Shown here piece by piece: positions 19,710-30,022 of a DNA stretch of 35,611 nucleotides. Made by a program: the position numbers and the translations under genes. How positions within the stretch are numbered: the first letter of the stretch is position 1; each line of letters starts with the position of its first letter. Origin of the DNA: Mesotaenium endlicherianum. Taxonomy: Eukaryota > Streptophyta > Zygnematophyceae > Zygnematales > Mesotaeniaceae. The stretch covers positions 180,084 through 215,694 of the forward strand of contig WELA01011762.1 of NCBI GenBank assembly GCA_009602735.1, read 5' to 3'. The notes beneath the pieces are model-generated. The model was not told the origin of the DNA and did no database searches. It was given only the letters and a program-made list of their open reading frames with translations.

Positions 19710-21025
19710 TGTAATGAATCAATTCATTATTTATTTAAATAATTGCATATATAAATATAACACTAAATAAGTATTATTTCTATATACTCACATGTGCGAG
19801 TTCATCTAAATGACTGTATGTCGATGTAATGCGACTTTACTTACTTTGTCAAAAAGGTCAGCAGGATGACTTTGTTACCATAGTGTAGTTTGCTGACTTT
19901 GTTGAAAAGGTCAGCAGGATGACTTTTGTATCATAGTGTGGTTTGCTGACATTGTTGAAAAGGTCAGCAGGATGACTTTTGTATCATAGTATAGTTTGCT
20001 GAGATTTATATATCAGTTATATACAGGATAAAATATCAGTAGGTTGACATATAGTAAGCTCGCTTGATATTAGTCAATATACTTAGCTTCAGTACGCTGA
20101 GGATAGACATGTTCATTTAGATTGTTATTTGTAGATTTGCACATGTGACCGTAGTATACTGAAAGTCGGGAGGTCGACTGAGATTCGGTAAACCGATGTC
20201 CTACCAGTGTGGTTAACTCCTGGGTAGGCGGAGCCGTCGTCAGTCAACTGAACAGTTAGGACTTCAGTCAACCGACCAATTAATATGGTCGTTATACCTA
20301 GATCCGTGGGTCCCAACTTAACGGGTTTCCCACGAAACGGCGCACCTTGCGCCGTGGTCAACCAGGTGGTCACTAGGTACATAGCAGGCTGGGATCTCGT
20401 GGTCCCTCATTCTGGACAGTAGGCTTTACAATCGGATTTCTACTTGCAAGTGATGTGTGCACCTTTTGGGTTCGTTCTAATGACCAGCCTTCACGGAAAT
20501 TGCTATGGCTGCTTCGTTTGCGCTCCAAATGAAGCGAACTAGGACTTTTCGGAAAGGTCTCGTCAAGATGCATTCGTTGCTATTAAGTTTACTCAATTTG
20601 AAGCAGTATTGACAGAGTTATGCCCTCTGACATTTCGGGGTCACACAGCGGACAGATTCCATGGTTTTTGCACCTAAGTCAGTGGGATGTGTTTTAGCTA
20701 CTTTATGGTCATCTGAATGAGAGCGCCTTTGCTATTCAGTCCCCTGATGTTGTGTATGTGCTTACACATGCTTGTATGCCTGGTAGGCAAGAGGTCAGGA
20801 GTTTCTAAAGGAGAAGCTCTAGTCCTCAAGCTCGCCTCTTTCTTGTGCCTTGTATTCGTGTACAACTATGGCACACTACGATAAGTGAGTCAAGGGTTAT
20901 AGATGAGTAAACGGAATTCATTATAAGGGCGAAGATCGCTCCCTGATTTCACACGCTTCCACCTATCTCTGATCTTTTATATTTAAATGAAATATATTAA
21001 TCTTGAATAAGCAAGATTCATTTCA
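19710..21025. mobile_element. Solo LTR, family A, copy 1 (1316 bp, TSD accaa)
   Basis: Starts TGTAATGAATC and ends GATTCATTTCA (10 of 11 inverted). It is flanked by a perfect 5-bp target duplication, accaa at 19705-19709 and 21026-21030. A close relative in the same orientation is at 25313-26521. Across the best 330 bp (from about 20130) I count only a handful of differences. There is no internal domain, so it is a solo LTR left by LTR-LTR recombination or a very short nonautonomous unit. It is 107 bp longer than copy 2 because of an internal tandem repeat. Confidence 0.85.
19856..20002. repeat. 53-bp tandem repeat inside solo LTR A, 2.8 copies
   Basis: Units start at 19856, 19909 and 19962 with ggtcagcaggatgact. 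Copy 2 of the LTR has only one unit. Two extra 53-bp units account for the 107-bp length difference. Confidence 0.85.
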
Positions 21026-21030
21026 ACCAA

Positions 21031-21914
21031 ACACATGTTTGAGCTAATCAACCAGTGGGTCAAGAATAAAGAAGATTGGTAGAACTTCTGTTATGTGAGC
21101 TTGGGCATGCAAGAAGAGATGTTATTCTGAAAGCAGACTATTGATACACATGCAGCCCATTTTTTGGACACTTTGGTACCTTTTAGCGCCATTTGCGACA
21201 CTTCGGTTAGAATAGTCTGAAATTTGAGACACTAGTAGATAACTCCTGTGTATAGACCTCCCTAAACTTTCAGACACAGCTGACATAATCTCCATATGTT
21301 ATTGCACGCTTCTAGTGAAAACAAAGAATTTGTCGACAAAAGTGGAAATTGTCACATTCTCTCATTTTTGCTGCTTCATACAAATGATCCCACCAATTGT
21401 CCAAAAAGTTCATATGACTGCATGTTTTGAGAGACTACTAAGGATCCTCATAAATAGCCAAGAAATAGAAAATATATTAACTTTCATAAGATCACTTTAA
21501 ATTATGGGCCTCCAAAGTATGCCATCTGACGCTTTTCACACATGTGAAGAGTGGCAGTCCGTAAAATGCTGTATGCTTGTAGTACAGATTTGCAAATTAT
21601 TTCATTGGATTTTTCATGCTCCCGTAGAGCTATTGGTCAATTTTTGGGTCATTCCATTTAGTGCAACCCAAAATATGCACACAAATTGAAATGTGCAAAA
21701 GTAAGTGATAAATGAAACAAAGTTACACGTTGCACCATTTTTTCACTTCATACAGATGGCCATAACTTCTACTCCACTTTCTTGATCCCCCCCAAATGTT
21801 AAGGCAGCATTAAGGACCCATCTGGGTAACCATAGATCAAAAATCAAATTGATTTACATCAAACCACACCAGGCTGTGAGTCTCCAAATTGTGACATGTG
21901 GAGTGCCAACTCCT
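21031..21914. other. Unassigned DNA between solo LTR A and the full-length chromovirus
   Basis: AT-rich, with only short frames (for example 21315-21500 and 21504-21689) that lack recognisable motifs. It ends at the ccttc target site of the chromovirus. Confidence 0.4.
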
Positions 21915-21919
21915 CCTTC

Positions 21920-22664
21920 TGAAAGGGGAAAAGTGCCTTAGTGGAAGCGTAGTGACTCACGAGGAACAAAGCTAGTTGCAATCATACTAAAGAGTGCCGC
22001 GGCATATCACTAAGAAAGCTTGGGAAAATTACTCAACATTTTGAGTAGCAAGAAAGTGCTCATAAATGATGTAGGTTAAAAGGGCTTGTTATTACAAACC
22101 CGTAGAAATTTACAGAAGTGAAAACTGATAAGAAATGAAGAATTTATGCCTATTTATAGTTTTCTGCCTAAGTGCTCCTCTCTAGGAGGAAGCTACGGGA
22201 TTTCCTAAGTGTTCGTCAAATCGTCCCTTCCAGAATATTCGTGAGTGAGCCAAATCAGTCTCATTTGACGTGTCGGGCCGATTTGACGTCCACATGCATG
22301 CATCGAAATATCTAGAATATATCAACTTAGACGCGCTAGGCTATTCCGAAACTTCTAGGTAAATCGACCTAGTCGGCACTCCGCATCAGCCGAAGTTGCG
22401 TGAAGGTTCGAATTCACTCCAACGGCCTAGATTGCTCGATGCTGTCGGTCAATCCGACGGTCGCGCTCACCGCGAATCAAGGACAGTCGTTAACCGACCT
22501 CAAAACTAATAAAACTTCAGAAATTCATGACTCTCTCAATACTTGACCAAATTCAATGAACTTTAAATCAAAATGACCAAAAACATGCACTCTACACTTA
22601 TATGTAATCAAAACATACTCTCAAGAAACTCAAAAAATGCACTTTACAAACCTCTGACCTTACA
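21920..22664 (-). repeat. 3' LTR of the minus-strand chromovirus (745 bp)
   Basis: On the minus strand it runs TGTAAGG...CCTTTCA. It directly follows the polypurine tract at 22665-22678 and is flanked by ccttc. A TATA motif (ctataaatagg on the minus strand) is at 22149-22159. Confidence 0.88.
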
Positions 22665-22678
22665 TCATCTCCCTCCTC
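22665..22678 (-). promoter_or_regulatory. Polypurine tract of the minus-strand chromovirus
   Basis: On the minus strand this reads gaggagggagatga, purine except for one T, immediately next to the LTR start. This is the expected plus-strand priming site, and it identifies 21920-22664, not the LTR at 22901, as the true 3' LTR. Confidence 0.75.
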
Positions 22679-22720
22679 AAGATGCGACGTCCTCGACGCG
22701 TTCTGCAGATAACGTCTCAA

Positions 22721-22895
22721 CTAACTCTTACAATGAGTCAAGTTGGCTTGTGGCTCCCAAGTGTTGTCGTCCGCGTGGTAGCTTTTCCACTTGACCAGAT
22801 ACTCTTGAACAAATCGTTGACCGCGCTTGACTCGTCGATCGCCGACAATCGCCTCCACTTCATACTCCAATACATCATCAATCTCGACCGGTAGT
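22721..22895 (-). pseudogene. pol: Chromodomain fragment of the minus-strand chromovirus pol
   Basis: Minus-strand reading gives a chromodomain: [14 protein letters not shown], then EYLVKWKSY and DNTWEP, with a stop at 22723-22721. It is the C-terminal end of the integrase polyprotein, cut off from the rest by a solo LTR inserted at 22901-23636. Removing that LTR and one copy of its target duplication joins it to the LPP-rich end of the upstream fragment. Its short length explains why it is easily missed. Confidence 0.85.
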
Positions 22896-22900
22896 GGTGG

Positions 22901-23636
22901 TGAAAGGGGCAGAGTGCCCTAGTGGAAGGGTAGTAACTCACGAGGAAAGGAACTAGTTGCAATCATACTAGAGAGTGCAGCGGCATATCACTAACAAAGC
23001 TTAGGAAAATTACTCAACATTTTGAGTAGCAAGAAACTGCTCACAAATGAACTAGGATGAAAGGCCTCGTCATTACAAACCCGTAGAAATTTACAAAAGT
23101 GAAAACCAATAAGAAATAAAGAAGTTATGCCTATTTATAATTTTCTGCCTAAGTGCTCCTCTCTAGGAGGAAGCTACGCATTTCCTAAGTGTTCTTCAAA
23201 TCGTCCCTTCCAGAATATTCGTGAGAAAACCATATCAGTCTAATCTGACGTGTCGGGCCGATTTGACGTCCACATACATGCATCGACATTACTAGAATAT
23301 TCTATCTTAGACGCGCTAGGTTAAATCGAAACTTTTAGGTAAATCGACCTAGTCGGCACTCCGCGTCAGCCGAACTTACGTGAAGGTTCGAGTTCATTCT
23401 AACGAGCCAGATCGCTCGACACTGTCGGTCAATCCAACGGTCGCGCTCACCACGAATTATGGACAATCGTCAACCGACCTCAATACTAATAAAACTTCGG
23501 AAATCCATAATCCTCTTGACCAAATTCAATGAACTTTGTATCAAAATGACCACAAAAATGCACTCTAAACTACTATACAATCAAAACATACTTTCATGAA
23601 ACTCAGAAATGCACTTTATAAACCTATGACCTTACA
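22901..23636 (-). mobile_element. Solo LTR of the same family inserted in the chromovirus pol (TSD ggygg)
   Basis: 736 bp with ends tgaaagggg and ccttaca on the + strand, closely similar to the two outer LTRs. It is flanked by ggtgg (22896-22900) and ggcgg (23637-23641), a 5-bp target duplication with one change. It splits the pol frame between the integrase C-terminus and the chromodomain, so it is a later insertion from another family member and not this element's own LTR. Confidence 0.85.
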
Positions 23637-23641
23637 GGCGG

Positions 23642-25307
23642 TAAAGTTAGTCGTCCTGAATGTCCTTCATTCGGGTCAACGTATGGCCGCAGGTAACTGA
23701 CATGGAACACATCATGTATACTCCAACGTGAAGGAAGTTTCAACTTGTAGGCCACTGGATTCACCTGCTTCAGCACCAAAATGGACCTGTGAACCGTGCC
23801 CGTAGTTTCCTCTTGTCCGTGAAAGGTAGATTCTCTGTTGACAAGAGTACTTTGTCGGCCACGTGGAATGTCACTTCCCTCCTGTGCTTGTTAGCATACT
23901 TGACCTGCTCTTCTTGTGCCTTCCAAATACACGTCTTCGCCGTGTCCCAAGTGTTGGCCATCTGGTGCATAAAAGCTTGTGTAGTAGGGACCTGAGTCTC
24001 CTTAGCCTTCTCCAACAAGATGCTCCCTGGATGATATACTTCTCTCCCATAAATCATAGTGAATGGTGACTGCTTGGTTGATCCCTGCATGCTGTTGTTG
24101 TAGGCAAACTCCAATCCTGGCAGCTTCTTGTCCCACTCTGAAGGGTCTTCCATTGTAAAACTCCTGAGCACTTCTTTAGAGTTCTATTGAGCCTCTTACT
24201 CTGCCCGTCTATCTGAGGATGATAGGAAGTGCTCATACTCAGCTTGGTCCCCATCAAAGTAAACAATGACCACCAAAAGCTGCTAGTGAACCTTGGATCC
24301 CGATCTGAAACAATCACCTTCGGCAACCCATGTAGTCTGAAAATATGATCAGAGAATAACCGTGCCACATCTGCTGCCGTAGAAGTCTTCTTCATGGGAA
24401 TGAAGTGTGCCATCTTGCTGAGTCTATCAGACACAACCCATACGGCATCGTGTCCTTGACCACTGACTGGTAAAGATGAGATGAAGTCCATAGCAATTTG
24501 CTCCCAAGGATACTCTGGAATAGGCAGGGGCTGCAATGTACCTCCCTTCTTTTGATTTGGTGTCTTGTTTCTCTGACACACATTGCAACTCCTGATCCAT
24601 TCCTTGATGTCCTTGTCCAAATTTCTCCAATAGTACTCTCGCTTCAGCACGCTTGCCGTCTTCTCACTCCCAAAGTGTCCAGCATATAAGCAATCGTGAT
24701 GCTTCGCAAGTAGTAAGTCTCGTAGCTCTTTGATGTCAGGTACCACCACTCTCTTGGAATTACCATAATACCATATGCCGTCCTTCTTATGCATGCTCGA
24801 GTTGGACTCAGCTGCTCCACCATCAGCAAACTCTGGGTCCTCCTCATAACCTCTCTGAAGCTTCTCCTTGAAGTCCATATTCTCCTTGATGACTGAGACA
24901 GCTGCAAGGCCACACCTCCTGGATAAAGCGTCTGCCGCGTTGATCTTCCTGAGTAAGTACTCAATCTTGTGGTCAAACTGTTGCAGAAACTCCATCCACC
25001 TTGCCTGTCTTGGTGTCAATGTTGGCTGCGTCATAAACTTCTCCAAGCTCTTGTGGTCGGTCTTGACGAACACCTTCCGGCCGTCCACATAACATTGCCA
25101 AATCCTCAAAGCCTGGAGAATAGCCAACATCTCCCGCTCGTGTGCTGCATAGTTTTGCTCAGCAGGACTCAACTTCCTGCTCTCAGATGCCATAGGCTGC
25201 AATCCTTTGCCCTGGTCCTGGAGAAGAATGGCTCCCACTGCGAAAGTTGATGCGTCCGTGATGATGGTGAAAGGAAGCTCTAGACTTGCAATTGCCAACA
25301 CAGGTGC
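23642..25307 (-). pseudogene. pol: RNase H and integrase part of the minus-strand chromovirus pol
   Basis: From 25307 downward: RNase H with TDASTFAVG, EREMLAIL, KTDHKSLEK and ADALSRR; integrase zinc finger (H...H then CNVCQ); core with MDFISSLP and SDRDPRFTS. At the third catalytic site it reads DGQSKRLNR, with Lys where the catalytic Glu of the DDE triad should be. A frameshift near 24165 moves to a second frame (EFAYNNS, KVLLSTENL). Another near 23775 leads into ILVLKQVNPVAYKL, ending LTLPP at the inserted solo LTR. Upstream it was joined to the RT fragment before solo LTR 25313-26521 arrived. Confidence 0.88.
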
Positions 25308-25312
25308 CTGTG

Positions 25313-26521
25313 TGTAATGAATCATTTTTTTATTTATTTAATTAGTTGCATATATAAATATAACACTAAATAAGTATTATGTCAATATACTCACATGTGC
25401 GAGTTCATCTAAATGAATGTATGTCGATGTAATGCGAGTTTACTTACTCTGTCAAAAAGGTCAGCAGGATGACTTTTGTATCATAGTGTAGTTTGCTGAG
25501 ATTTATATATCAGTTATATATAGGATGTAATATCAGCAGAATGACATATAGTAAGCTCGCTTGACATTAGTCAGTATACTTAGCTTCAGTACGCTGAAGG
25601 TAAATATATTCATTTAAATTATTATTTGTAGATTGGCACATGACCGTAGTATACTGAAAGTCGGAAGGTCGACTGAGATTCGGTGAACCGATGTCCTACC
25701 AGTATGGTTAACTCCTGGGTAGGCGGAGCCGTCGTCAGTCAACTGAACAGTTAGGACTTCAGTCAACCGACCAATTAATATGGTCGTTATACCTAGATCC
25801 GTGGGTCCCAACTTAACGGGTTTCCCACGAAACGGCGCACCTTGCGCCGTGGTCAACCAGGTGGTCACTAGGTACATAGCAGGCTGGGATCTCGTGGTCC
25901 CTCATTCTGGACAGTAGGCTTTACAATCGGATTTCTACTTGCAAGTCATGTGTGCACTTTTGGGGTTCGTTCTAATGACCAGCCTTCACGGAAATTTCCA
26001 TGGCTGCATTGTTTGCGCTTCAAATGGAGCACAATAGGACTTTTGGGAAAGGTCTCGTCAAGATGCATCCGTTGCCGTTAAGTTTGCTCAATTTGGAGCA
26101 GTATTGACAGAGTTATGCCCTCTGACATTTCGGTGTCACACAGCGGACAGATTCCATGGTTTTTGTACCTAAGTCAGTGGGATGTGTTTTAGCTACTTTA
26201 TGGTCATCTGAATGAGAGCGCCTTTGCTATTCAGTCCCCTGATGTTGTGTATGTGCTTATACATGCTTGTATGCCTGGTAGGCAAGAGGTCATGAGTTTC
26301 TAAAGGAGAAGCTCTAGTCCTCAAGCTCGCCCCTTTTCTTGTGCCTTGTATTCGTGTGCAACTATGGCACACTACGATAAGTGAGTCAAGGGTTATAGAT
26401 GAGTAAACGGAATTCATTATAAGGGCAAAGATCGCTCCCTGATTTCACACGCTTCCACCTATCTCTGATCTTTTATATGTAAATGAAATATATGAAGCTT
26501 GAATAAGCAAGATTCATTTCA
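25313..26521. mobile_element. Solo LTR, family A, copy 2 (1209 bp, TSD ctgtg), nested in the chromovirus
   Basis: Starts TGTAATGAATC and ends GATTCATTTCA, flanked by perfect ctgtg duplications at 25308-25312 and 26522-26526. It interrupts the chromovirus polyprotein between the RT end (KIKELLTQ) and the RNase H start (APVLAI). Sequence and orientation match copy 1 at 19710-21025, but it has a single 53-bp unit. Confidence 0.9.
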
Positions 26522-26526
26522 CTGTG

Positions 26527-27349
26527 TCAACAGCTCCTTAATCTTCTCAAAAGCTTGCTGCTCCTTGTCACCCCATAGCCACTTCTCCTGCTTCTTCAAC
26601 ATGTCCGTGAGCGGTGCACACACCTTGGCAAATCCTTCAATGAAACGTCGGTAATAATTCGCCATGCCGAGGAAACTCCTGAGTTGATGAATATCAACAG
26701 GTACCGGCCAATCCCTGAATGCTTGCACCTTCTTCTGCTCCACCTTGACTTCTTCAGCTTCCACTATATATCCAAGGAACTCGACTTCCTTGAGACAGAA
26801 GTCACACTTGCTCATCTTCCCATACAGCTTTAGATCTCTCAAGACCTCTAACACCTTCCTCAGATGCTCCACATGCTCCTCCAAGGTCTTCAAATAGATC
26901 AAGATGTCGTCCAAAATTACCACCACAAATTGGTCCAAGTAGGGTCTGAAGATACTATTCATGAGTCCCATGAATGTAGCAGATGCATTAGTCAACCCAA
27001 AAGGCATGACTGTGAACTCGAACAATCCATAGCGAGTTCTGAAAGCAGTCTTCTGAACGTCTCCTTCCGCACTCCGTACCTGGTGATAGCCACTCCTCAA
27101 ATCAATCTTCGAGAAATACTTCGCCCGACAAGCCTGTCAATCAACTCGTCCACTCGTGGAAGTGGGTGCCTGTTCTTAATGGTGACCTTGTTGAGTGCTC
27201 GGTAGTTGACACACATTCTCATAGTCCCATCCTTCTTCTTCACAAATAAGATTGGCGTTGCAAATGAAGACTCGCTGGGCCGGATGAATCCCTTCTCCAA
27301 TAACTCTGTCAGCTGCTTCTTTCTTTAACTCATCCAACTCTGCAAACGA
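26527..27349 (-). pseudogene. pol: Reverse transcriptase part of the minus-strand chromovirus pol
   Basis: Minus-strand frames give RT motifs in order: the fingers ([30 protein letters not shown]), then after a frameshift near 27100 [16 protein letters not shown] and the catalytic box [11 protein letters not shown] at about 26900-26920, followed by the thumb ([17 protein letters not shown]). The box has Ile-Leu-Asp-Asp where Tyr-Leu-Asp-Asp is usual. Another break near 27300-27350 separates it from the protease-linker. It ends at KIKELLTQ, where solo LTR A copy 2 has inserted. Confidence 0.88.
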
Positions 27350-28293
27350 TTATCGATAGGCGGGTCTCATTGGTGGCTTGCTCCCTGGTTCCAACTCGAT
27401 CTTGTGCTCCATAGCTCTCTGTGGAGGTAATCCTGCAAGTAGCTCCTCAGGAAAAACGCACTTGAACTCCTCCAACAACACCTTAATTTGGGCAGGCATC
27501 TCAGCAGGCTTCTTCTTCTCTTGAGCAGTTGGGCTCTGCTCCTTCTGAGCAAGGGAATCAGACACCACTACTTGCTCCTTTAGCGACGCGCGCTCGTTCA
27601 GGCTTTTAGGATTCACGCTTGCTCCATCTGATGACCGGGCCAAGGCCACCGAAACAAGGTACATCTCCTTCACCTGATTTACCCTGCATAGCTTCTTAAC
27701 TTGCAGGCTTGACAGAAGACAGTTACTTGTGGTCGTATCTACCTCCACCTGTTTTGCTGTCTCCATTCGACCATCACGCCCTTGGACTTTCACTTGTTAT
27801 GTGCTCCAGTGCACTTGAGGGTTGGCTTTCCTCAGCCATGGTCGGCCCAATATCACCTCATGGTGACCTAACTCTGCCTGCTCCATAACTTCAGTACTCT
27901 GGTGCCCCGCTACTTCCACGTGAATAGCTTTCGTAGGTGCACCACACTTGACTCTCTGCCCATTCGCCAAAACTGCCTCCTTAGGCTCATAATGCTTCTG
28001 CACAGGGATTCACCACTCTTTCACAAGCTTCTTGTGCACAAAATTGCACTTGCACCACTGTCGACCATACACTTTGCCTTGTTGCCGTCGACTACTCCTT
28101 CCACGATAATAGGCTTGTCAACGGCTCGTCTTTCGCTTCTCGGCAGGCTCCTGGGGATAACCTCCTTGTGAGTTCCCATCTTCACGCCAGTAGACACCCC
28201 AGAACGGCTTCCTGGCGTCCTCCTTTTTCCTGCTGTTGAGGTTGCTTTGCCTTCACATGACAGTCTCAAGCCAGATGCCCAAGCTTGCCACAA
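27350..28293 (-). pseudogene. pol: Protease and linker region of the minus-strand chromovirus
   Basis: A retropepsin active site is readable as MVDSGASAIL at about 28060 (minus strand), followed in other frames by the second conserved protease block EVILGRPWL (about 27840). The linker up to RT (HKIELEPGSKPP) is near 27400. Stops and frameshifts separate these pieces: a stop near 28020 and another after NPQVHWST near 27797. The aspartic protease would have cut the Gag-Pol precursor. Confidence 0.75.
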
Positions 28294-29237
28294 TTATAGC
28301 ATGGTCCTCTGGGCTTGAAATTCTGCTGCCGGCGCTGGTACTGAAAAAGTCCCAACTCAGTAGGTACTGGGCCTTGTCCACTCGTGCTTGGCGCATGAGA
28401 TCCAAAGTGTCGATGTCCTCCAAAGTTGTGGCTGGCCCACTATCTCTGACTATACTCCACAGCCTCAACTCTCGTTGCCAATGCCATCATTCCTCCAAGA
28501 TTGGTAGGGTCCTTGAGCGCCACTTCCTTGGCCACAGTTGGCTTGAGTCCCCTCTTGAACTTGTCCATCATCTTTGACTCGTACATAGATGGACATTAAA
28601 GCACCAGCTCGTTGAAGCGCAATACATACTCCTGAACGCTTCTTCATTGACGAAGGCGCACCAATGGATCTCGAGCGGTAGCCTCGGGTGCAATAGGTTG
28701 AAATTGCCTCTCCAAGCCTTCAAATAGCTGATCAACAGTAGCAGGAACTCCAAACAGTTGCTCCTGTCGCTCATACCAAGCTCCAGCACTCTTCTTCAGC
28801 AAGGTAATCACGAAGGCGACTTGCCTATCAGGCGTGAGCGCAGAATACTCCATTAATTTCTTCACTCCAAAAATGCATTGATGAATAGGCGACGATCCAC
28901 GCTCTCCAGTATACACTTCAGGCTTAGGCGCACGCACTCTTGATGCGGGTGGAACCGGTTGCACCACTGGATTTACATGGATTGGTGGTACAACAGGTGC
29001 AGGTGCCGAACTCATCGAAGCGGCGTTTCCATCCACAACTCGCACCATTCCCTCCACCTCCGCGCGCATATTTTGTTGAAACTGGGTGTAGAATTCTCCT
29101 CCAAATGCAGTGGCCATTTGCCTTAGCATCGCCTGCATCTCTTGTTGCTCTCTGGTCATTGTTGGTGCTGCCTGCTGCTCCATGCGCTCAACATGCTCGA
29201 CATGTTCCCCTCCTCCAGCTGCCGGCTGCGACTCCAT
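28250..29237 (-). pseudogene. gag: Gag of the minus-strand chromovirus, with CCHC knuckle
   Basis: An ATG at 29237 lies only about 24 nt after the primer binding site. The first 197 residues are open: a Gln/Met-rich N-terminus, a Pro/Val linker, then the retrotransposon Gag core (AFVITLLKKSAGAWYE ... FEGLERQF). The frame stops at RLRQ (28644) where the family continues with VQEYV..FNELV, which is readable beyond the stop. The nucleocapsid knuckle CYNCGKLGH is at about 28290-28265, with an in-frame stop just before its last Cys. The ORF once continued into the protease. Confidence 0.82.
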
Positions 29238-29260
29238 AACATAATATGCAAACTAGCCCA

Positions 29261-29272
29261 GCTCCGATACTA
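29261..29272 (-). promoter_or_regulatory. Primer binding site (initiator tRNA-Met type)
   Basis: On the minus strand TAGTATCGGAGC follows the 5' LTR by two bases. It resembles the plant retrotransposon site TGGTATCAGAGC. The TRIM-like element at 3770-3782 shares the TATCGGAGC variant. Confidence 0.65.
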
Positions 29273-29274
29273 GA

Positions 29275-30017
29275 TAAAAGGGGCGAAGTGCCCTAGTCGA
29301 AGCGTAGTGACTTACGAGGAACGAAGCTGGTTGCAATCATACTAAAGAGTGCAAAGGCATATCACTAAGAAAGCTTGGAAAAATTACTCAAATTTTGAGT
29401 AGCAAGAAAGTCCTCACAAATGATGTAGGACAAAAGGCTTTGTCATTAAAAACTTGTAGAAATTTACAGAAGTGAAAATTGATAAGAAATGAAGAAGTTA
29501 TGCCTATTTATAGTTTTCTGCCTAAGTGCTCCTCTCTAGGAGGAAGATACGGAATTTCATAAGTGTTTGTCAGATCGTCTCTTCCAGAATATTCGTGAGT
29601 GAGCCAAATCAGTCTCATCTGACATGTCGGGCCAATTTGACGTCCACATGTATGCATCGAAATATCTAGAATATATTATCTTAGATGCGCTAGGCTAATC
29701 CGAAACTTCTAGGTAAATCGACCTAGTCGGCACTCCGCGTCAGCCGAAGTTACGTGAAGGTTCGAATTCACTCTAACGGCCTAGATCGCTCGATGCTGTC
29801 GGTCAATCCGACGGTCGCGCTCACCGCGAATGAAGGACAGTCGTCAACCGACCTCAAAACTAATAAAACTTCAGAAATTCATAACTCTCTCAATATTTGA
29901 CCAAATTCAATGAACTTTATATCAAAATGACCACAAAAATGCACTCTACACTTGTATGAAATCAAAACATACTCTCAAGAGACTCAAAAATGCACTTTAT
30001 AAACCTATGACCTCACA
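29275..30017 (-). repeat. 5' LTR of the minus-strand chromovirus (743 bp)
   Basis: On the minus strand it begins TGTGAGG and ends CCCCTTTTA; the terminal CA has mutated to TA. It is flanked by ccttc at 30018-30022, matching the site at the far end of the element, and the primer binding site follows directly. Confidence 0.88.
29503..29513 (-). promoter_or_regulatory. TATA box of the chromovirus 5' LTR
   Basis: The minus strand reads ctataaatagg, a strong plant-type TATA box. The same site is kept in the 3' LTR (22149-22159) and altered to attataaatagg in the nested solo LTR. Confidence 0.55.
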
Positions 30018-30022
30018 CCTTC

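Larger units (their letters stand above)
21920..30017 (-). mobile_element. Full-length Ty3/gypsy chromovirus, minus strand, TSD ccttc, with two nested solo LTRs
   Basis: Both outer LTRs are flanked by the same 5-bp target duplication, ccttc (21915-21919 and 30018-30022). Minus-strand order from 30017: 5' LTR, primer binding site, gag with CCHC, protease, RT, RNase H, integrase, chromodomain, polypurine tract, 3' LTR. Two solo LTRs interrupt it (22901-23636 and 25313-26521). Without them and their duplicated target bases the element is about 6.1 kb, a normal size. Many stops and frameshifts and a changed integrase residue show it is dead. Outer LTRs differ at roughly 10-15% of positions over the first 190 bp by eye, so it is old. 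Confidence 0.92.

Noticed and set aside
19710..26521. LTR A copies 1 and 2 as the two LTRs of one 6.8-kb element
   Set aside because: Each copy has its own perfect 5-bp duplication on both sides (accaa and ctgtg), and copy 2 sits inside the coding frame of another element.
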